Positions 43,700 through 54,789 of a stretch of 64,000 nt of DNA are shown here, in pieces. The notes beneath the pieces are model-generated. The model searched no databases. It had not been told where the DNA came from and saw only the letters and a program-made list of their open reading frames with translations. Each line of letters opens with the position of its first letter. Position 1 is the stretch's first letter. The stretch is from NCBI GenBank assembly GCA_003255025.1, contig QANY01004770.1:1225790-1289789 (forward strand). Direction: 5' to 3'. Both the position numbers and the translations under genes were made by a program. This stretch comes from Datisca glomerata. Lineage: Eukaryota > Streptophyta > Magnoliopsida > Cucurbitales > Datiscaceae.

Positions 43700-44299
43700 C
43701 TTTTCATTTTTCTGGTTGTCCTCCTATATCCCTAGTCGAACAATTAGATCCTCCATGTTGAGCTCCTTACGTTTGTGCTTCAGATAATTCTTGAAGTCCT
43801 TCCATGACGGCGGCAGCTTCTCGATGATGGACGCGACTTGGAACGATTCATTCACGATCATCCGCTCGACCTTCATGTTGTTGAAGATGATCTACAACTC
43901 CTCCACTTGACTGATTACCGTGTTCTTATCATCCATCTAGTATTTCAGAAATTTCCTGACGATAAATTTCTTCGTCCTGGCATCCTCCATTTTGTATTTC
44001 TTTTCCAAGCCGTTCAAGATATAGTTTCGGCAAAGAAAATCCGAATGGATCCAGGCTTCCCGTGCAGATACTAGTTCCTTCGATTGTCCTTCCATCGATG
44101 CAGGAGGAATATCGCCCGTCAGCAGATGTGCTAGATTGAGAGTGGTCAGATAGAAGACCATCTTCTCTTGCCATTGTTTGAAGTCGTCCCCTTTGAATTT
44201 TTCCGGTCTCTCAGTCTGCAGAGTTTTGATTCCAGCAGATCGCTCCATAATCATTGTCTTTAGATTGTTGTGAGTTGAGATGGAACAAGATGCTTTCAT
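43700..44299 (-). pseudogene. Family-C Copia gag
   Basis: The minus strand from about 44230 reads 'PEKFKGDDFKQWQEKMVFYL' then 'HSDFLCRNYILNGLEKKYKM', matching plant Copia gag ('xEKFxGxNFKRWQxKMxFYLTTLNLARFL', '..HxDFLCRNYILNGL'). A segment between ILNGL and KKYKM (normally about 30 residues) is missing. Frames after 43937 are shifted ('ESFQVASIIEKLPPSWKDFK'-like, then the charged end before the knuckle). The 120-residue frame starts inside the LTR at 44299. Confidence 0.85.
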
Positions 44300-45158
44300 T
44301 AACCAAAAATTCCAAAGAAATATGAAACGTTTACAACATAATTGTAACAGAAACGATTACAAAGAAATATGGAATGATTACAACGTATTTACAACAGAAA
44401 CGATTACAGCAAAATTAAAACTTAAAATACGATGTAGATCGAGGATTGCTCGAAAGTAATGTCCTAAAGACAATAATCGTCCTACAAAGGGTGCTTGGAG
44501 ACTACGACGAATCATCTCTGCAGGATACAACGATCTAAGCCAGAGTACAACAACCGATTACTTTGATCCTCACAGAACTCCTTTTGTATTTCTCTCAATA
44601 TGCAGGATGCTTTGTGATTGAGTGTTTTTTTGTTCGTCTACTGAAAAATGAAGCTAATGATGCCTTATTCTAATATATAACGTTCAAAGCTTTGAGAGCA
44701 AGCCAAACGTGTAGATAAACTAGAATAAGATTTTTGATGATATTATGGGATAATGGAGAGATTTTGTGGGATAATGGAGACATTTTAATTATCTTCTGTA
44801 GATAATTCTGTTTGGAGATATTTTCTTCCTCTCCAAATAAATCAAAGAAAATTTATCCAAACATAAATCTTTTGACCGTACCGTACCGAACCGAACCGAG
44901 CTGGCCAGACAGACGGACATCGACGGCAGCGCGCGCGTGAAGGGAGGAACATATGCCATCTAGGTCCTTTCTTCCCCACAAAATGTAGGGTGCCTCTTGG
45001 GGTTAACCCCAAGGCATGAATGTTGAGTTTATAAACCCAACATTCTATCGTTGAGTTTTCAATGTGGGACAAATTCTCACTCTATTTCACATCACACACT
45101 TTCATTCACTTTTCAATCTTTCTTTGATTTTTCTTCTCTTCTTCTTTTCTCTCCAACA
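44266..45158 (-). repeat. 5' LTR of family-C Copia
   Basis: Plus strand TGTTGTGAGTTGAG ... CTCTCCAACA, 893 bases. It keeps the ~190 bases deleted from the other copy. Contains the 47-bp repeat (44311-44404). On the minus strand it is followed almost at once by the gag start; no primer-binding site is visible. Confidence 0.92.
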
Positions 45159-45160
45159 CC

Positions 45161-45676
45161 ATGGACTTGCCTACCGAATTGAAGATACAAAACGCCAGAA
45201 CAAGTAGAAAGAACAGAATTCCCGCCGTTGTCTTTAGCCAACGACTCATTGAGAAAATTCCTAACATTCAATGGTCGCCGTCCAGGAAGAATTTGCTCAC
45301 TACTGAGAGGAAGCAGATTCAGTCGATTCTCAACTCCGTTCAGCTCCCTTTCTTTTGCTCAACAAGGTTTTCGCTTCAGATCCGAGCTAGTTCCAGATTG
45401 TCCTACTTGAATCCTGAACCGTCCTCCCTATTAAGGCAAGCCATTCACTTTCTCTCTTCCTCATTTATTGTTAATATTAGTTTAATTTGATGTTGATATT
45501 TTATGTGTATGTTACATAGTGGATATATTATAGTATTGATTTTTAGATTCATAAGGACGAAGAGACTTTAAAGATCCTAAATTTGGTGTTTTTTTGGGCT
45601 GATGAAGGCTTAAGGTTGAAGGTGGATGTGCCTTTTATTTTCAAGGGAGAAGAAGAATGCCCTGGTCTCTCGAAAG
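45161..45676 (+). pseudogene. Organellar ribosomal protein bL25-like gene fragment (two exons)
   Basis: bL25 (L25/TL5/CTC family) binds 5S rRNA in bacterial-type ribosomes; plant nuclear copies serve organelles. Exon 1 (45161-45435) reads 'RKNRIPAVVFSQRLIEK', then 'LLTTERKQIQSILNSVQLPF' and 'CSTRFSLQIRAS', all conserved in the plant family. A frameshift and TGA follow before 'TVLPIK'. The intron (45436-45546) has an unusual GC donor (AAG|GCAAGC) and acceptor GATTTTTAG. Exon 2 (45547-45676) reads 'IHKDEETLKILNLVFFWADE', 'GLRLKVDVPFIFKGEEECPG', with donor AAAG|GTATCT. The remaining exons are missing. The ATG at 45161 belongs to the duplicated target site, so the true start is uncertain. Confidence 0.8.
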
Positions 45677-46174
45677 GTATCTTATTTACTGGAAATTTTG
45701 TTCAAGTTTCACAATTAGATTATCAGTCCCACTTAGTCTTTTGAATTGTTCTATTTATTTATACAGCTTGTAATTGATCGAGTTGCTTAGTGTTTCTATA
45801 ATCAAGCTATGGTATACTTAGAAGCTTGATGTGGGTTATACGGCTCCTACATTTTGTTTAACATTTTTTCTGTATTGATAGGTAAATAAGTAATTATTAC
45901 TTGGTGGAACGCTTAAATGCATATTGCCTTTTAGACATTGTGCAAAATATGTGTGTGGTTAATAATAGTGTTTACAAGTTGTAAACATACTATTAACCTA
46001 GTTCTAGCATTATAAACAACCAACTCAAAATCATATAAATGTATGTCTAACTAGTACAAAATGTGTTTCACGAGTCAAAGTGAAAATTAGTACATAAGTA
46101 GTGATATGTTTACAAAATGAAAATAGCATGTATACAAGCCATTTAAAATTATTATGTTTACAAGTAATGTATGT
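45677..46174. other. Non-coding, contains palindromic GTTTACAAGT motifs
   Basis: Intron-like start after the bL25 exon 2 donor, then sequence with TGTTTACAAGTTGTAAACA (45970-45988) and GTTTACAAGTAATGTA (46156-46171), motifs that recur beyond the F1 Copia near the MuDR remnant. No third bL25 exon is seen. Confidence 0.55.
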
Positions 46175-47068
46175 TGTTGGAATATGTCCATGAAATAACG
46201 TGTAATAACTATTTATTTGTGTTTAGTTATTTCTCAGACATTTGTATTACTAAATATTTTTATGAATAAATTGAAAGTATTATTTTAAATTAAAGTTTGT
46301 TTATAAATCACTCAAGTACTCAAACTATTGTCAACGAAAGAAGAGTGAAGACAGAAGCGTCTCCAGATGAACTCTTCTGAAATAGTTCAGAATGATATTC
46401 ACAAGCTTAAGATTAACTGGAGAATCGAATCTGATTATGACTGTTAAGTTGAACCGTTGGATGTCAGTCATGGGGCATAAAAGTGGAGACTCAAATGGTT
46501 AACCTAGATATGTTATGAACATGTTGAATAGACCGGTAACAAATTAGTTTAGAGCTCAAAACCGTTTACCTAACTTTAAATCTAATTGTTACACCTTAAG
46601 GGTATTTTTGTAATTACCTTAATTTTGAGGTGAATAAGTAATTTGACTTGGTTAGTTGCAATATTTGATATGTCAAATGAGTGAGTTAGAATTGGCGGGC
46701 AATACCTTGACTGTTGGGATTGTAATTTAATTAAGTAGGAGTTGCGTGATTCACATATATAGAATTTCATGGTTGGATTGTGAAATCAACAATATCACCT
46801 TATACTTTATTGATGGGTGTATGAATAAATTAACTTGGTCAAGTATTTGATGAAATGAGTCATTGAATAAGACATGTGAATTGTACGAGACAATTCACTA
46901 TAATGTCTTTCTTATTCACATTGGTTTTAAATTAGTTTTAAATTGTTTTAAATTAGTTTTAAATTGTTTAACATGATTAAATAAGTTAAATATTTTTTTA
47001 TATTCCGCCCACGAATCGTTCGTGGTCTAAATCTATTTTTTTAATTTTAAAATCGATCGATCCTAGCA
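46175..47068 (+). repeat. 5' LTR of F1 Copia, with ~1-kb internal deletion
   Basis: Starts TGTTGGAATATGTCC, ends ATCGATCGATCCTAGCA. It matches the 3' LTR up to 'TTCTTATTCACA' (46920) and again from 'TTAGTTTTAAATTG' on; the ~1 kb between these points in the 3' LTR is absent. The junction carries a short tandem duplication of 'TTTTAAATTAG'. Confidence 0.88.
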
Positions 47069-47070
47069 CT

Positions 47071-47087
47071 TGGTATCAGAACGTAGA
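47071..47087 (+). other. Primer-binding site of F1 Copia
   Basis: TGGTATCAGAACGTAG, two bases inside the LTR: initiator-Met tRNA type. Confidence 0.85.
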
Positions 47088-48738
47088 TTTTTTATTAATC
47101 ATAGATAATTAAAACAAACATACAGTGAATTTTATGGATATTGGCATATGTTTGTATGGAAGATTCAAAATTATTTTGAATATATTTTGTGATTGGATCC
47201 CGAACTATTTACTCTAGGCATTTTTTATTTAGAATTGATGTAAGCTGGATTTAAGGCATAGAAATTAATGTAATTTAATTATTACAATTGTTGTAAATTT
47301 TAAATTCGTTTTAAATTCATCACTGCCTCGAAACCATCACCGAAAATCCCTTGAAACTGCAGCCGAGAAGTCGCCAAACAACCACTGTGAAGACGTCAGA
47401 AAATGCTATCTTCATGATGGTACTGTTCACCGACGGTATTGTTCATGTCGATACTATTCATCAGTGGTACTGTTCACCGCTTGCCGCCGCAGAGTCCTAA
47501 TCGGATTAGGAAACCTACAAGTTTCGGAAACCCATGATTTTAGGAAACCTAGGGTTTTTGAAATTCAAATTTTGAAATATGATTACAAAATCAATTTTAG
47601 TCCCTTATTTAATTTTAATTTAATTCGGTAAATTTTTCAACACTTGTATAACTGTCATTTAGTTTCAATTGTTTTAAAAATATATCAATTTACTAAGTAC
47701 TTGGTAATTTATTTATCAAAGTAAAAATATGTTGGAAAATTAAAAATTATTTTTGAAAATGGGACTAATATTTTGTAAAGTTTTACAAAATGGTAAAGCA
47801 ACATGAAGCAAATTGCAGACGCCATGGAGATTAGTTCATAATTTAATTTATAATTTTTTATTATTCTTTTATGAGTATTAATTAGAAATTAGCCAATATG
47901 GAGGTTAAATTTAAATGTATAATTAATTTTAGTCGTGCATCATCATATAACATGCCATATAGATTAAGGATATGTCAATATCAAATTACCATGTAGCATG
48001 TACATGCATCATTTTAGATTAAGCGATAATGGTTATTATTTAATTACAATGCGGAATTTATATTGGTTATGATTTTAAATTGAGAATTAAAATTAATAAA
48101 TGATTTACAAATTTTATCACATTTTTTAAATTAATAAAAGTTATATTTTTTGAAAAACAACCAAAAATCTAATTTTTTTTCAAAAACTAAGTGGAATGAT
48201 CGTTTATGTTGAAATGTTTTCAAGGTCTCCAACACAAACTTGATCGTGCAACGAGGAAGGGTTAGAACTGCCCATAACGGTCCTCACTTGAATGTGAGAA
48301 ACTTTAGAATCGTGTCACTTTGAGTCATCGAATTGCTTTAGAAGCTATGACTTCTAAAAGGAGTGGTGGAGCAGGGTCATCCAGTAGGCGGACTGTTAGT
48401 CCATAACAACCTTTAAGAGTCAATGCATTGGTTAACCACATTGGAATCCCTGCATAGGAGCTAGTCAATGGGGCCAAGGTGACCAAAATCATTGGTGATT
48501 GGTTATGTTAGATGTGGAGAAATTTAAGCGTTAACCAAACGAGAGGAGTCTCGATGCAGTAGGAGATAGTTTGGACTTCATCCCTCGATGAGACAAGCTA
48601 TCATTTTGTATCATAACATCATGGAGGAAATATTTTTTTAGTGGATTTTAAAATACTTAGTAGTTTCATTATGCATCATACCTTCCTAAACTATTGAACA
48701 TTTATTTACACCACTTTATTTATTTTTTTCAGTAATCA
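47088..48738 (+). other. F1 Copia leader, no gene
   Basis: AT-rich untranslated leader of about 1.65 kb before gag. It contains a small repeat of 'GGTACTGTTCACCG' / 'GGTATTGTTCATG' / 'GGTACTGTTCACCG' (47419-47480). Confidence 0.6.
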
Positions 48739-49570
48739 TGGCTATCCCTTCCCTCAATTATTCTTACTACGAGCAAATTCAATGGTGCAAATTATGTGGA
48801 TTGGAAATGAAATCTTGATATAGTGCTAACGGTAGAAAATCACAAGTTCGTGCTCACTACCCCTTGCCCTCTTGAGCCTATTGATGAATCGACTCAAGAG
48901 GAAAAATATGCTTATGCGTCTTGCCTGTGTTCTGGTGAGATCACCAAATGTTACATCTTGGCATCTATGAGCAACGTGTTGCAACAACAGCATCAGAACA
49001 TTGAGACCGTGCTGATATGATATTTAACATCACCGAAATGTTTGAGGATCAGGATCGCCAAGCCAGACAGACAATTGTGCTTAACTTCATGAACTGCATG
49101 ATGGAACCTGGAACTCCTATCAGAGAACATATGATGTTGATCATAAGTTATCTAAATAAGATAGAGATCATTGGTGCTTAGCTCAATGGCGAGATCTCAA
49201 GTGGATATGATCCTAGAGACTTTGCCTAGTACTTTTGAGAACTTCAAGCTTAATTATTCGATAAATAAGCTGAACTACTCACTTCCTAAGCTCATGTAGA
49301 AGTTGAAAGTTGCTAAGACCCTATTTTTGAAGGGTAGAGGAAATCTGGAGAGGCTAACTTTACTGAAAGTAGGCCTTCCACCTCTAGCTCTAAGAAAAAA
49401 TAGAGAAGTGGTCCAAGGAAAGCGATGAAGCAGAAGCTGAGGCTGCTAAAGGCAAGAGCACCACGAGAGTAAATAAGTCGAAAGATAAGTGCCATGACTG
49501 TGGAGCTGCTGTTCATTGGAAATGCAACTGGCTAGAGTATCTTAAAGGGTTCAGATCTAATGGTAAGTAA
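48739..49570 (+). pseudogene. F1 Copia gag
   Basis: ATG at 48739 ('MAIPSLNYS') leads after frame breaks to 'HKFVLTTPCPLEPIDESTQE' and 'CYILASMSNVLQQQHQNIET', close to the plant gag 'KFVLTxxCP..ATxEExxAYxxWxKADExxRCYILASMSNVLQHQHQ'. Then 'MFNITEMFEDQDRQARQT', 'EPGTPIREHMM' and 'YLNKIEIIGA', and last a basic zinc-knuckle region with 'CHDCGAAVHWKCN' at about 49492. Frameshifts and stops throughout. Confidence 0.82.
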
Positions 49571-50560
49571 TGGTTACTGAGGCCTGTTATATAGCTGACT
49601 CTACTTTTTCTTGGATTCTAGAATGTACAGCTACTAACCACATTTGTTGCTACCTGTGGGGATTCAACGAAATCAGAAGGCTTGACGAGGGCAAGTTCAG
49701 CTTTCCTTGGGGGAATGAAGCACTAGTATCGGCCGCATTAGTGAGAACTTTTAAATTATGTTTTGAGAAACATTTTATTATTTTGCGTGATGTTTATTAT
49801 GTCCTAAGTTTTAGGAAGAATTTGATTTCTATTGATGCATTAATTGAGCAAGGATTTTATCTAAAATTCATTGATAAAAATATTGGTATTTTTAGAAATG
49901 AATGGTTAATTACTATTGCAAAAATGATTAATAAATTATATCACGTGAGACCTGTAGTACCCATGATTTATGACACTGAAGTGAATATCGATCCACATAG
50001 AGATAGTAAAAGGTTAAAGTATGACTCAACCGATCCAACCATTTGTGGCACTTACTTAATGGACATATTAGCCTAGAAAATATTAAAAGACTTATGAAGG
50101 ATGGCCCTTTGTAATCTTTAAGTGTGGGTTCACTACCCACATGTGAATCCCGTACAGAAGGCAAAATGATCAAGAGACATTTTTCATCAAAATGTGAAAA
50201 AACCACTCAATGCCTTGACCGTATACATAGTAATGTATGTGGGCCATTGAATATCCAAGTAAGAGGAGATTATGAATACTTTGTAACCTTCACTGACGAC
50301 TACTCACATTTTGGTCATGTTTATCTATTGCATCAAAAGTCTGAAACTATTGAAAAGTTCAAAGAATGTAAGGCCTTGTTTGAAAAGTAATTAGGAAAAG
50401 AAATCAAAACATTACGATCTGATCGTGATGAAGAGTATTTGCTAGAAGAGTTCGAGGACTTTTTGAAGCAAGAACGTATTATTTCTCAGTTTACAATACC
50501 TAGTACGCCACAATAAAATGGTGTGTCGGAGAGAAAGAGTCGAAATCTAATGGATATTGT
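49571..50560 (+). pseudogene. F1 Copia protease tail and integrase
   Basis: An open frame of 168 residues begins with the protease-site remnant 'STFSWILECTATNHIC' (normally W..DSGATNHVC, so the active-site Asp is Glu and Gly-Ala are lost), then 'VYYVLSFRKNLISIDALIEQ'. The next pieces read 'LWHLLNGHISLENI' (His pair of the integrase zinc domain), 'TQCLDRIHSNVCGPLNIQVR' and 'YFVTFTDDYSHFGHVYLLH', then 'TLRSDRDEEYL' and 'PQXNGVSERKSRNL' with the stop in place of Gln. The second catalytic motif is altered (SDRDEEY for SDNGGEY). Confidence 0.85.
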
Positions 50561-51149
50561 TACATCCATGATGAGTTACCCATCCCTCCCAGATCATTCT
50601 AGAGATATGCATTACTAACAACGATATATATTTTGAACCAAGTTCCGGTAAAGACAGTGCCTAATACACCATATGAAAGATGGTATGGGTGAAAATCATC
50701 TGTTCACCATTTTAGAATATGGGGTTGCTCAACACATGTTCTAAGACCAAAGACAGACAAGTTGGTTAGTCGTCCAGAATTGTGCATGATTGTAGGATAT
50801 ACTATAGGAATGAAGGGGTATATATTCTACAGTACGAGTGATAAGAAAACATTTCTTAGCACGAAGGCTCATTTTCTCGAAGAAGATTATATTAAAAGTG
50901 TATAGTCGAGAAGCAGAGTTGGGCTAGAGAAATTATTGAGTGGGAGATCACCGACTCCTAAATCAAAAATTATTTCTAATTCAATAATGGAGCATCAGCG
51001 TAGTGGGAGAGTTGTGATACAACCAGAAAGGTACATGTCTAATGGAGAAGCTTTGATAGCTGTCTCAGAAAAGGACCTAAAGGAACCCTTACTCGGAAGC
51101 CATGGCTGGTCTAGAAGTAAACTTATGGCAGAAAGCCATGAACGTTGAG

Positions 51150-51870
51150 ATACATTCGAAGTACTCGAGTAGAGTCTAGAAACTTGTAGATCCTCCTGAA
51201 AAGATAAAACTCGTAGGATGCAAATGGATCTATAAGAAGAAAAGAGGTACGGATGGAATGTAGAGACGTTGAAAGCCAGGCTAGTGGCTAAGGGCTACAC
51301 CTAAAAGGAAGGTATAGACTATGGGATACCTTCTCTCCCGTAGCCATGCTTAAATCTATCCGAATCCTTTTGTCAATTGCTGCTGCCTTGATTATGAAAT
51401 ATGACAAAAGGATGTCAAGACAGCCTTTCTAAATGATAATCTTGAAAAGTGAATTTATATGGCTAAACCAGACGGGTTCATGGAGAAATGCCAAGAGGGA
51501 AAAGTTCCTGAACTGCAGAAGTCCATTTATGGACTTAAGAAAGCGTCACGGTCGTGGAATATTAGATTCGACAAAAATGTTACGAACTATAGTTTTGAAC
51601 ACTTGGTGGACGAATCCTGTATGTATAAGTTGATACACGACGGGGAGGTAGGTTTTCTAGTCTTGTACGTAGATGATATTCTACTCATTGGGAATGATAT
51701 AGAAAAATTGTCTAATGTCAAGTTTTGGCGAAGCTGCATTTGTCGTCGGTATTCAGATCTTTCGAGATCAGAAGAACAGACAATTGGCACTTTCTCAAGT
51801 ATCTTATATTGATAAGGTGTTAGATCGCTTCAGTATGTAAAACTATAAGAAGGAATTTCTTCCCTTTAGA
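51150..51870 (+). pseudogene. F1 Copia reverse transcriptase
   Basis: Fragments in order: 'KLVGCKWIYKKKRGTDG' (about 51210), 'LVAKGYTXKEGIDYG' (51285), 'YMAKPDGFMEKCQEGKVPE' and 'LQKSIYGLKKASRSWNIRFD' (51459-51570), and the catalytic box 'LYVDDILLIGNDIEKL' (51660-51710). A deletion/frameshift comes right after. The copy includes the whole palm but is split into at least three frames. Confidence 0.85.
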
Positions 51871-52600
51871 CATGGAGTCAACCTCTAAGAAGAAATCTCC
51901 CAAGGTTCCTCAAGAACAGGAAAACATGAGAAGGATACCCTATGCCTCAGCCGTAGGAAGCCTCATGTACACGATTCTTTGCACTAGGCCTGATATTTTC
52001 TATGTCATGGGCATAGTAATTCATTTCCAATCTAATCCTAGAATCAAGCATTGGAATGGCGTCAAGCATATCCTTAAGTATCTTAAAGGAAAAAAAATTA
52101 TGTGCTTGTGTATTCAGGTAGTAACTTGAATATGATGGGGTATACAAATTCTGATTTTCAAGTTGATAAGGACACTAGGAGGTCCACTTTAGGATTAGTG
52201 TTCTTCCTAAATGGTGGAGTAGTTGTATGGAGAATGATCAAGCAATATTGTATTGCTGATTCTACCATGACGATGAATATGTGGCAGCTTGTGAAGCTAC
52301 AAAAGAGGTTGTATGACTTAAGAAGTTCTTAAAGACTCTAGAAGTTGATCCAGATGCTGACAAGCCCATGACACTTTATTGTGATAACAGTGGGGCTGTA
52401 GCGAATTCTAAGGAACCTAGAAGTCATAAGAGATCCAAACACATAAAATTTAAGTATCACCTAATTAGAGAGATTGTTCAGTGTGGAGACGTTGTGGTTA
52501 CGCATATTTCAACGGTCAACCACCTGTCAGATCCATTCGTGAAGACTTTAAGCAGTAAAGTGTTTTGTGGTCATCTAGAGGGCTTATGAATAACAGATTG
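51871..52600 (+). pseudogene. F1 Copia RNase H
   Basis: Frames 51872-52129, 52102-52332 and 52368-52589: 'YASAVGSLMYTILCTRPDIF', 'GVKHILKYLKGKK', 'NLNMMGYTNSDFQVDKDTRR', 'VVVWRMIKQYCIADSTM', 'YCDNSGAVANSKEPRSHKRS', 'KHIKFKYHLIREIVQCGDVV', and 'DPFVKTLSSKVFCGHLEGL'. The order and motifs fit Copia RNase H (catalytic D in 'NSDFQ', normally DSDFQ). Two frameshifts. The polypurine tract AAGAGGGAGAT follows. Confidence 0.87.
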
Positions 52601-52932
52601 TACATGCCTACTTTAGTCTAAGAGGGAGATTGTTGGAAGATGTCTATAAAGTAGCGTGTAATAATAATTTATTTGTATTTATTTATTTCTCAGACATTTG
52701 TATTACTGAATTTTTTTATGAATAAATTAAAAGTTTTATTTTAAATTAAAGTCATCTAGAGGGCTTATGAATAACAGATTGTACACGCCTACTTTAGTCT
52801 AAGAGGGAGATTGTTGGAAGATGTCTATAAAGTAGCGTGTAATAATAATTTATTTGTATTTATTTATTTCTCAGACATTTGTATTACTGAATTTTTTTAT
52901 GAATAAATTAAAAGTTTTATTTTAAATTAAAG
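52571..52932 (+). repeat. 181-bp tandem duplication over pol end, polypurine tract and LTR start
   Basis: Unit 1 (52571-52751) and unit 2 (52752-52932) both start TCATCTAGAGGGCTTATG and end TTTAAATTAAAG. They differ at one base that I noticed (TACATGCC versus TACACGCC). Each carries its own polypurine tract and TGTTGGAAGATG LTR start (52631 and 52812). Confidence 0.95.
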
Positions 52933-54686
52933 CATGTTTACAAATTACTCAAGTCATTGAACTATTGTCAAAGGAAGAAGAGTGAAGACAGAAGCGTCTC
53001 CAGACGAACTCTTCTGAAATATGTAGTCTTATGATCGACTAGACAATCGATTCTGATTACGACTGTAAGGTTGAATCATTGGAAGTCACAGTCAAATGGT
53101 TAACCTAGACATGTTAGGAACATGTTGAATAAACCGGTAACAAATTAGTTTAGAGCCCACAACCATTTACCTAGTTTTAAATCTAATTGTTACATTTTAA
53201 AGTTAAGTTTGTAATTACCTTAATCTTGAGGTGAATATGTAACTGGATTTGGTTAGTTGCAATATTTGATATGTTAAATGAGTGTTGAATTGGCGGGAAA
53301 TATCTCGACTATTGGGATTGTAATTTAATTAAGTAGGAGTTGCACGATTCACAGTTATGAAAATTCATGATTAGATTGAGAAAGCAACAATATCACATTA
53401 TATTTTATTGATAGGTGTATGAATAAATTAACTTGTCTAAATATTTGATGAAATGAGTCATTGAATAAGACTTGTGAATTGTACGAGACAATTCACTATA
53501 ATGTCTTTCTTATTCACAGTCAATAAATGAGTTAAGAAAATAATAATAAGAGGGGTAAATGGTAATTTAACATTTCACTCTTGTTACTACTAATCACAAT
53601 GAGTATTATGTTAAAATATTGTGTGGACCGTGAAAATAAATAGACTTTATTTACTTAACAAAAAAGTAGCGCGCATGAATCGAGAGTTGATATGACATCG
53701 AACTCACAGTGGAGTCGTACGATGTCAAGATTAAATAAGTCAGAAATTTATAGAGATAAATTCGTGAGTTTTTGAATCCTAAGCTTTGTGCATGTGAGTC
53801 CATTCGGTCTCAGAGATAACTCAGAGAACAAGAAAAAAAATGAACTAAGTTGGACCAAAATATGTTTTGGTGCCAAGGCATATTTTCTATACTTATATGT
53901 GATAGATGATGTTACTTAAGTTAGTTAAGTGTAATTTTTGTATTGAATTCATTATTTATTATTTTTTAATTATTAGATAATTAGTTAAATAAAATAAAAT
54001 AATTAATTAATTGATAATGATCAATTATATTTATCAATTGGATTGATGAATTTTGATACAGCTCAAACTCTAGGAGATCATGTAATTTTAGCAATAACAG
54101 ATAATTAGGAGAATTTTTGAAAATTTTACAATATATGGGTATATTTGTAAATATCAAAATTTACCATTTGATAAAATCTAATAGCAATTTGATTGCAAAT
54201 AGATAATGAGGATAATATACAATTATTGTTACCAACACACAAAAGGAAGAAAAAATATGTTTCCTCATCGTTTTGAGGAATGGACGATTTGATTTTTCTT
54301 CTTCAATCGTTTTGAGAGCCTACAGTCAAATTCCTACGTAAAATTCTTCTGAGATATATTTATGAAATTAATGGGTGGTTGTTGATAGACTAATTCAAAA
54401 ATTATTCGTGGAAGATCAAGTTCGTGATTTTGATCTTACAGCTTGAAGAACACGCAGAACGCTCGAGGGAGTTCCACCATTCAAAAATGTTCTGACACAG
54501 AGTAAAGGTGAAAAATCATTTACCCTTAATCTCATTTTAATATTATATATGCATGATTAAACTATAATTAGTTTTAAATGATTTAATATGATTAAATAAG
54601 TTAAATACATTTTTTATATTCGGCCCACAATTCATTCGTGGTTCGAATCTAATTTTCTTTAATTTTGAAACCGATCGATCCTAACA
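52812..54686 (+). repeat. 3' LTR of F1 Copia
   Basis: TGTTGGAAGATGTC ... CCGATCGATCCTAACA, 1875 bases. Same family as 1-842 (its 3' part), 46175-47068 (internally deleted) and 56776-58630 (reverse strand). Confidence 0.88.
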
Positions 54687-54789
54687 TATTTGTTGACATT
54701 ATTATGTTTACAAGTAATGTAAACATCTTTTTGTTTGTATAATGTAACATAATCATGTTTGCAAGTAAACATTATCGGTTATATTGTAT

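Larger units (their letters stand above)
35211..45158 (-). mobile_element. Ty1/copia retrotransposon, family C
   Basis: Direct repeats at 35211-35916 and 44266-45158, and a perfect 5-bp target-site duplication CCATG (35206-35210 and 45159-45163). Body on the minus strand: gag, protease, integrase, RT, RNase H. RNase H and integrase frames are open for about 250 residues each, so this is the best preserved coding sequence in the window. A 3.9-kb foreign mosaic (37427-41357) splits RT. The LTRs differ at roughly 8% of the sites I compared over 215 bases, so the insertion itself is not recent. No primer-binding site is present between 5' LTR and gag. Confidence 0.92.
46175..54686 (+). mobile_element. 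Ty1/copia retrotransposon, family F1 (Angela-like)
   Basis: LTRs at 46175-47068 and 52812-54686, primer-binding site 47071, gag, integrase, RT and RNase H in order, polypurine tract before the 3' LTR. Flanks TATGT (46170-46174) and TATTT (54687-54691) match at 4 of 5 bases and may be the decayed target duplication. The full-length LTR is about 1.87 kb, long for Copia; length and gag type suggest the Angela lineage (inference). Stops occur in every gene. Other members: the remnant at 1-842 and the element at 56776-59662. Confidence 0.88.
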
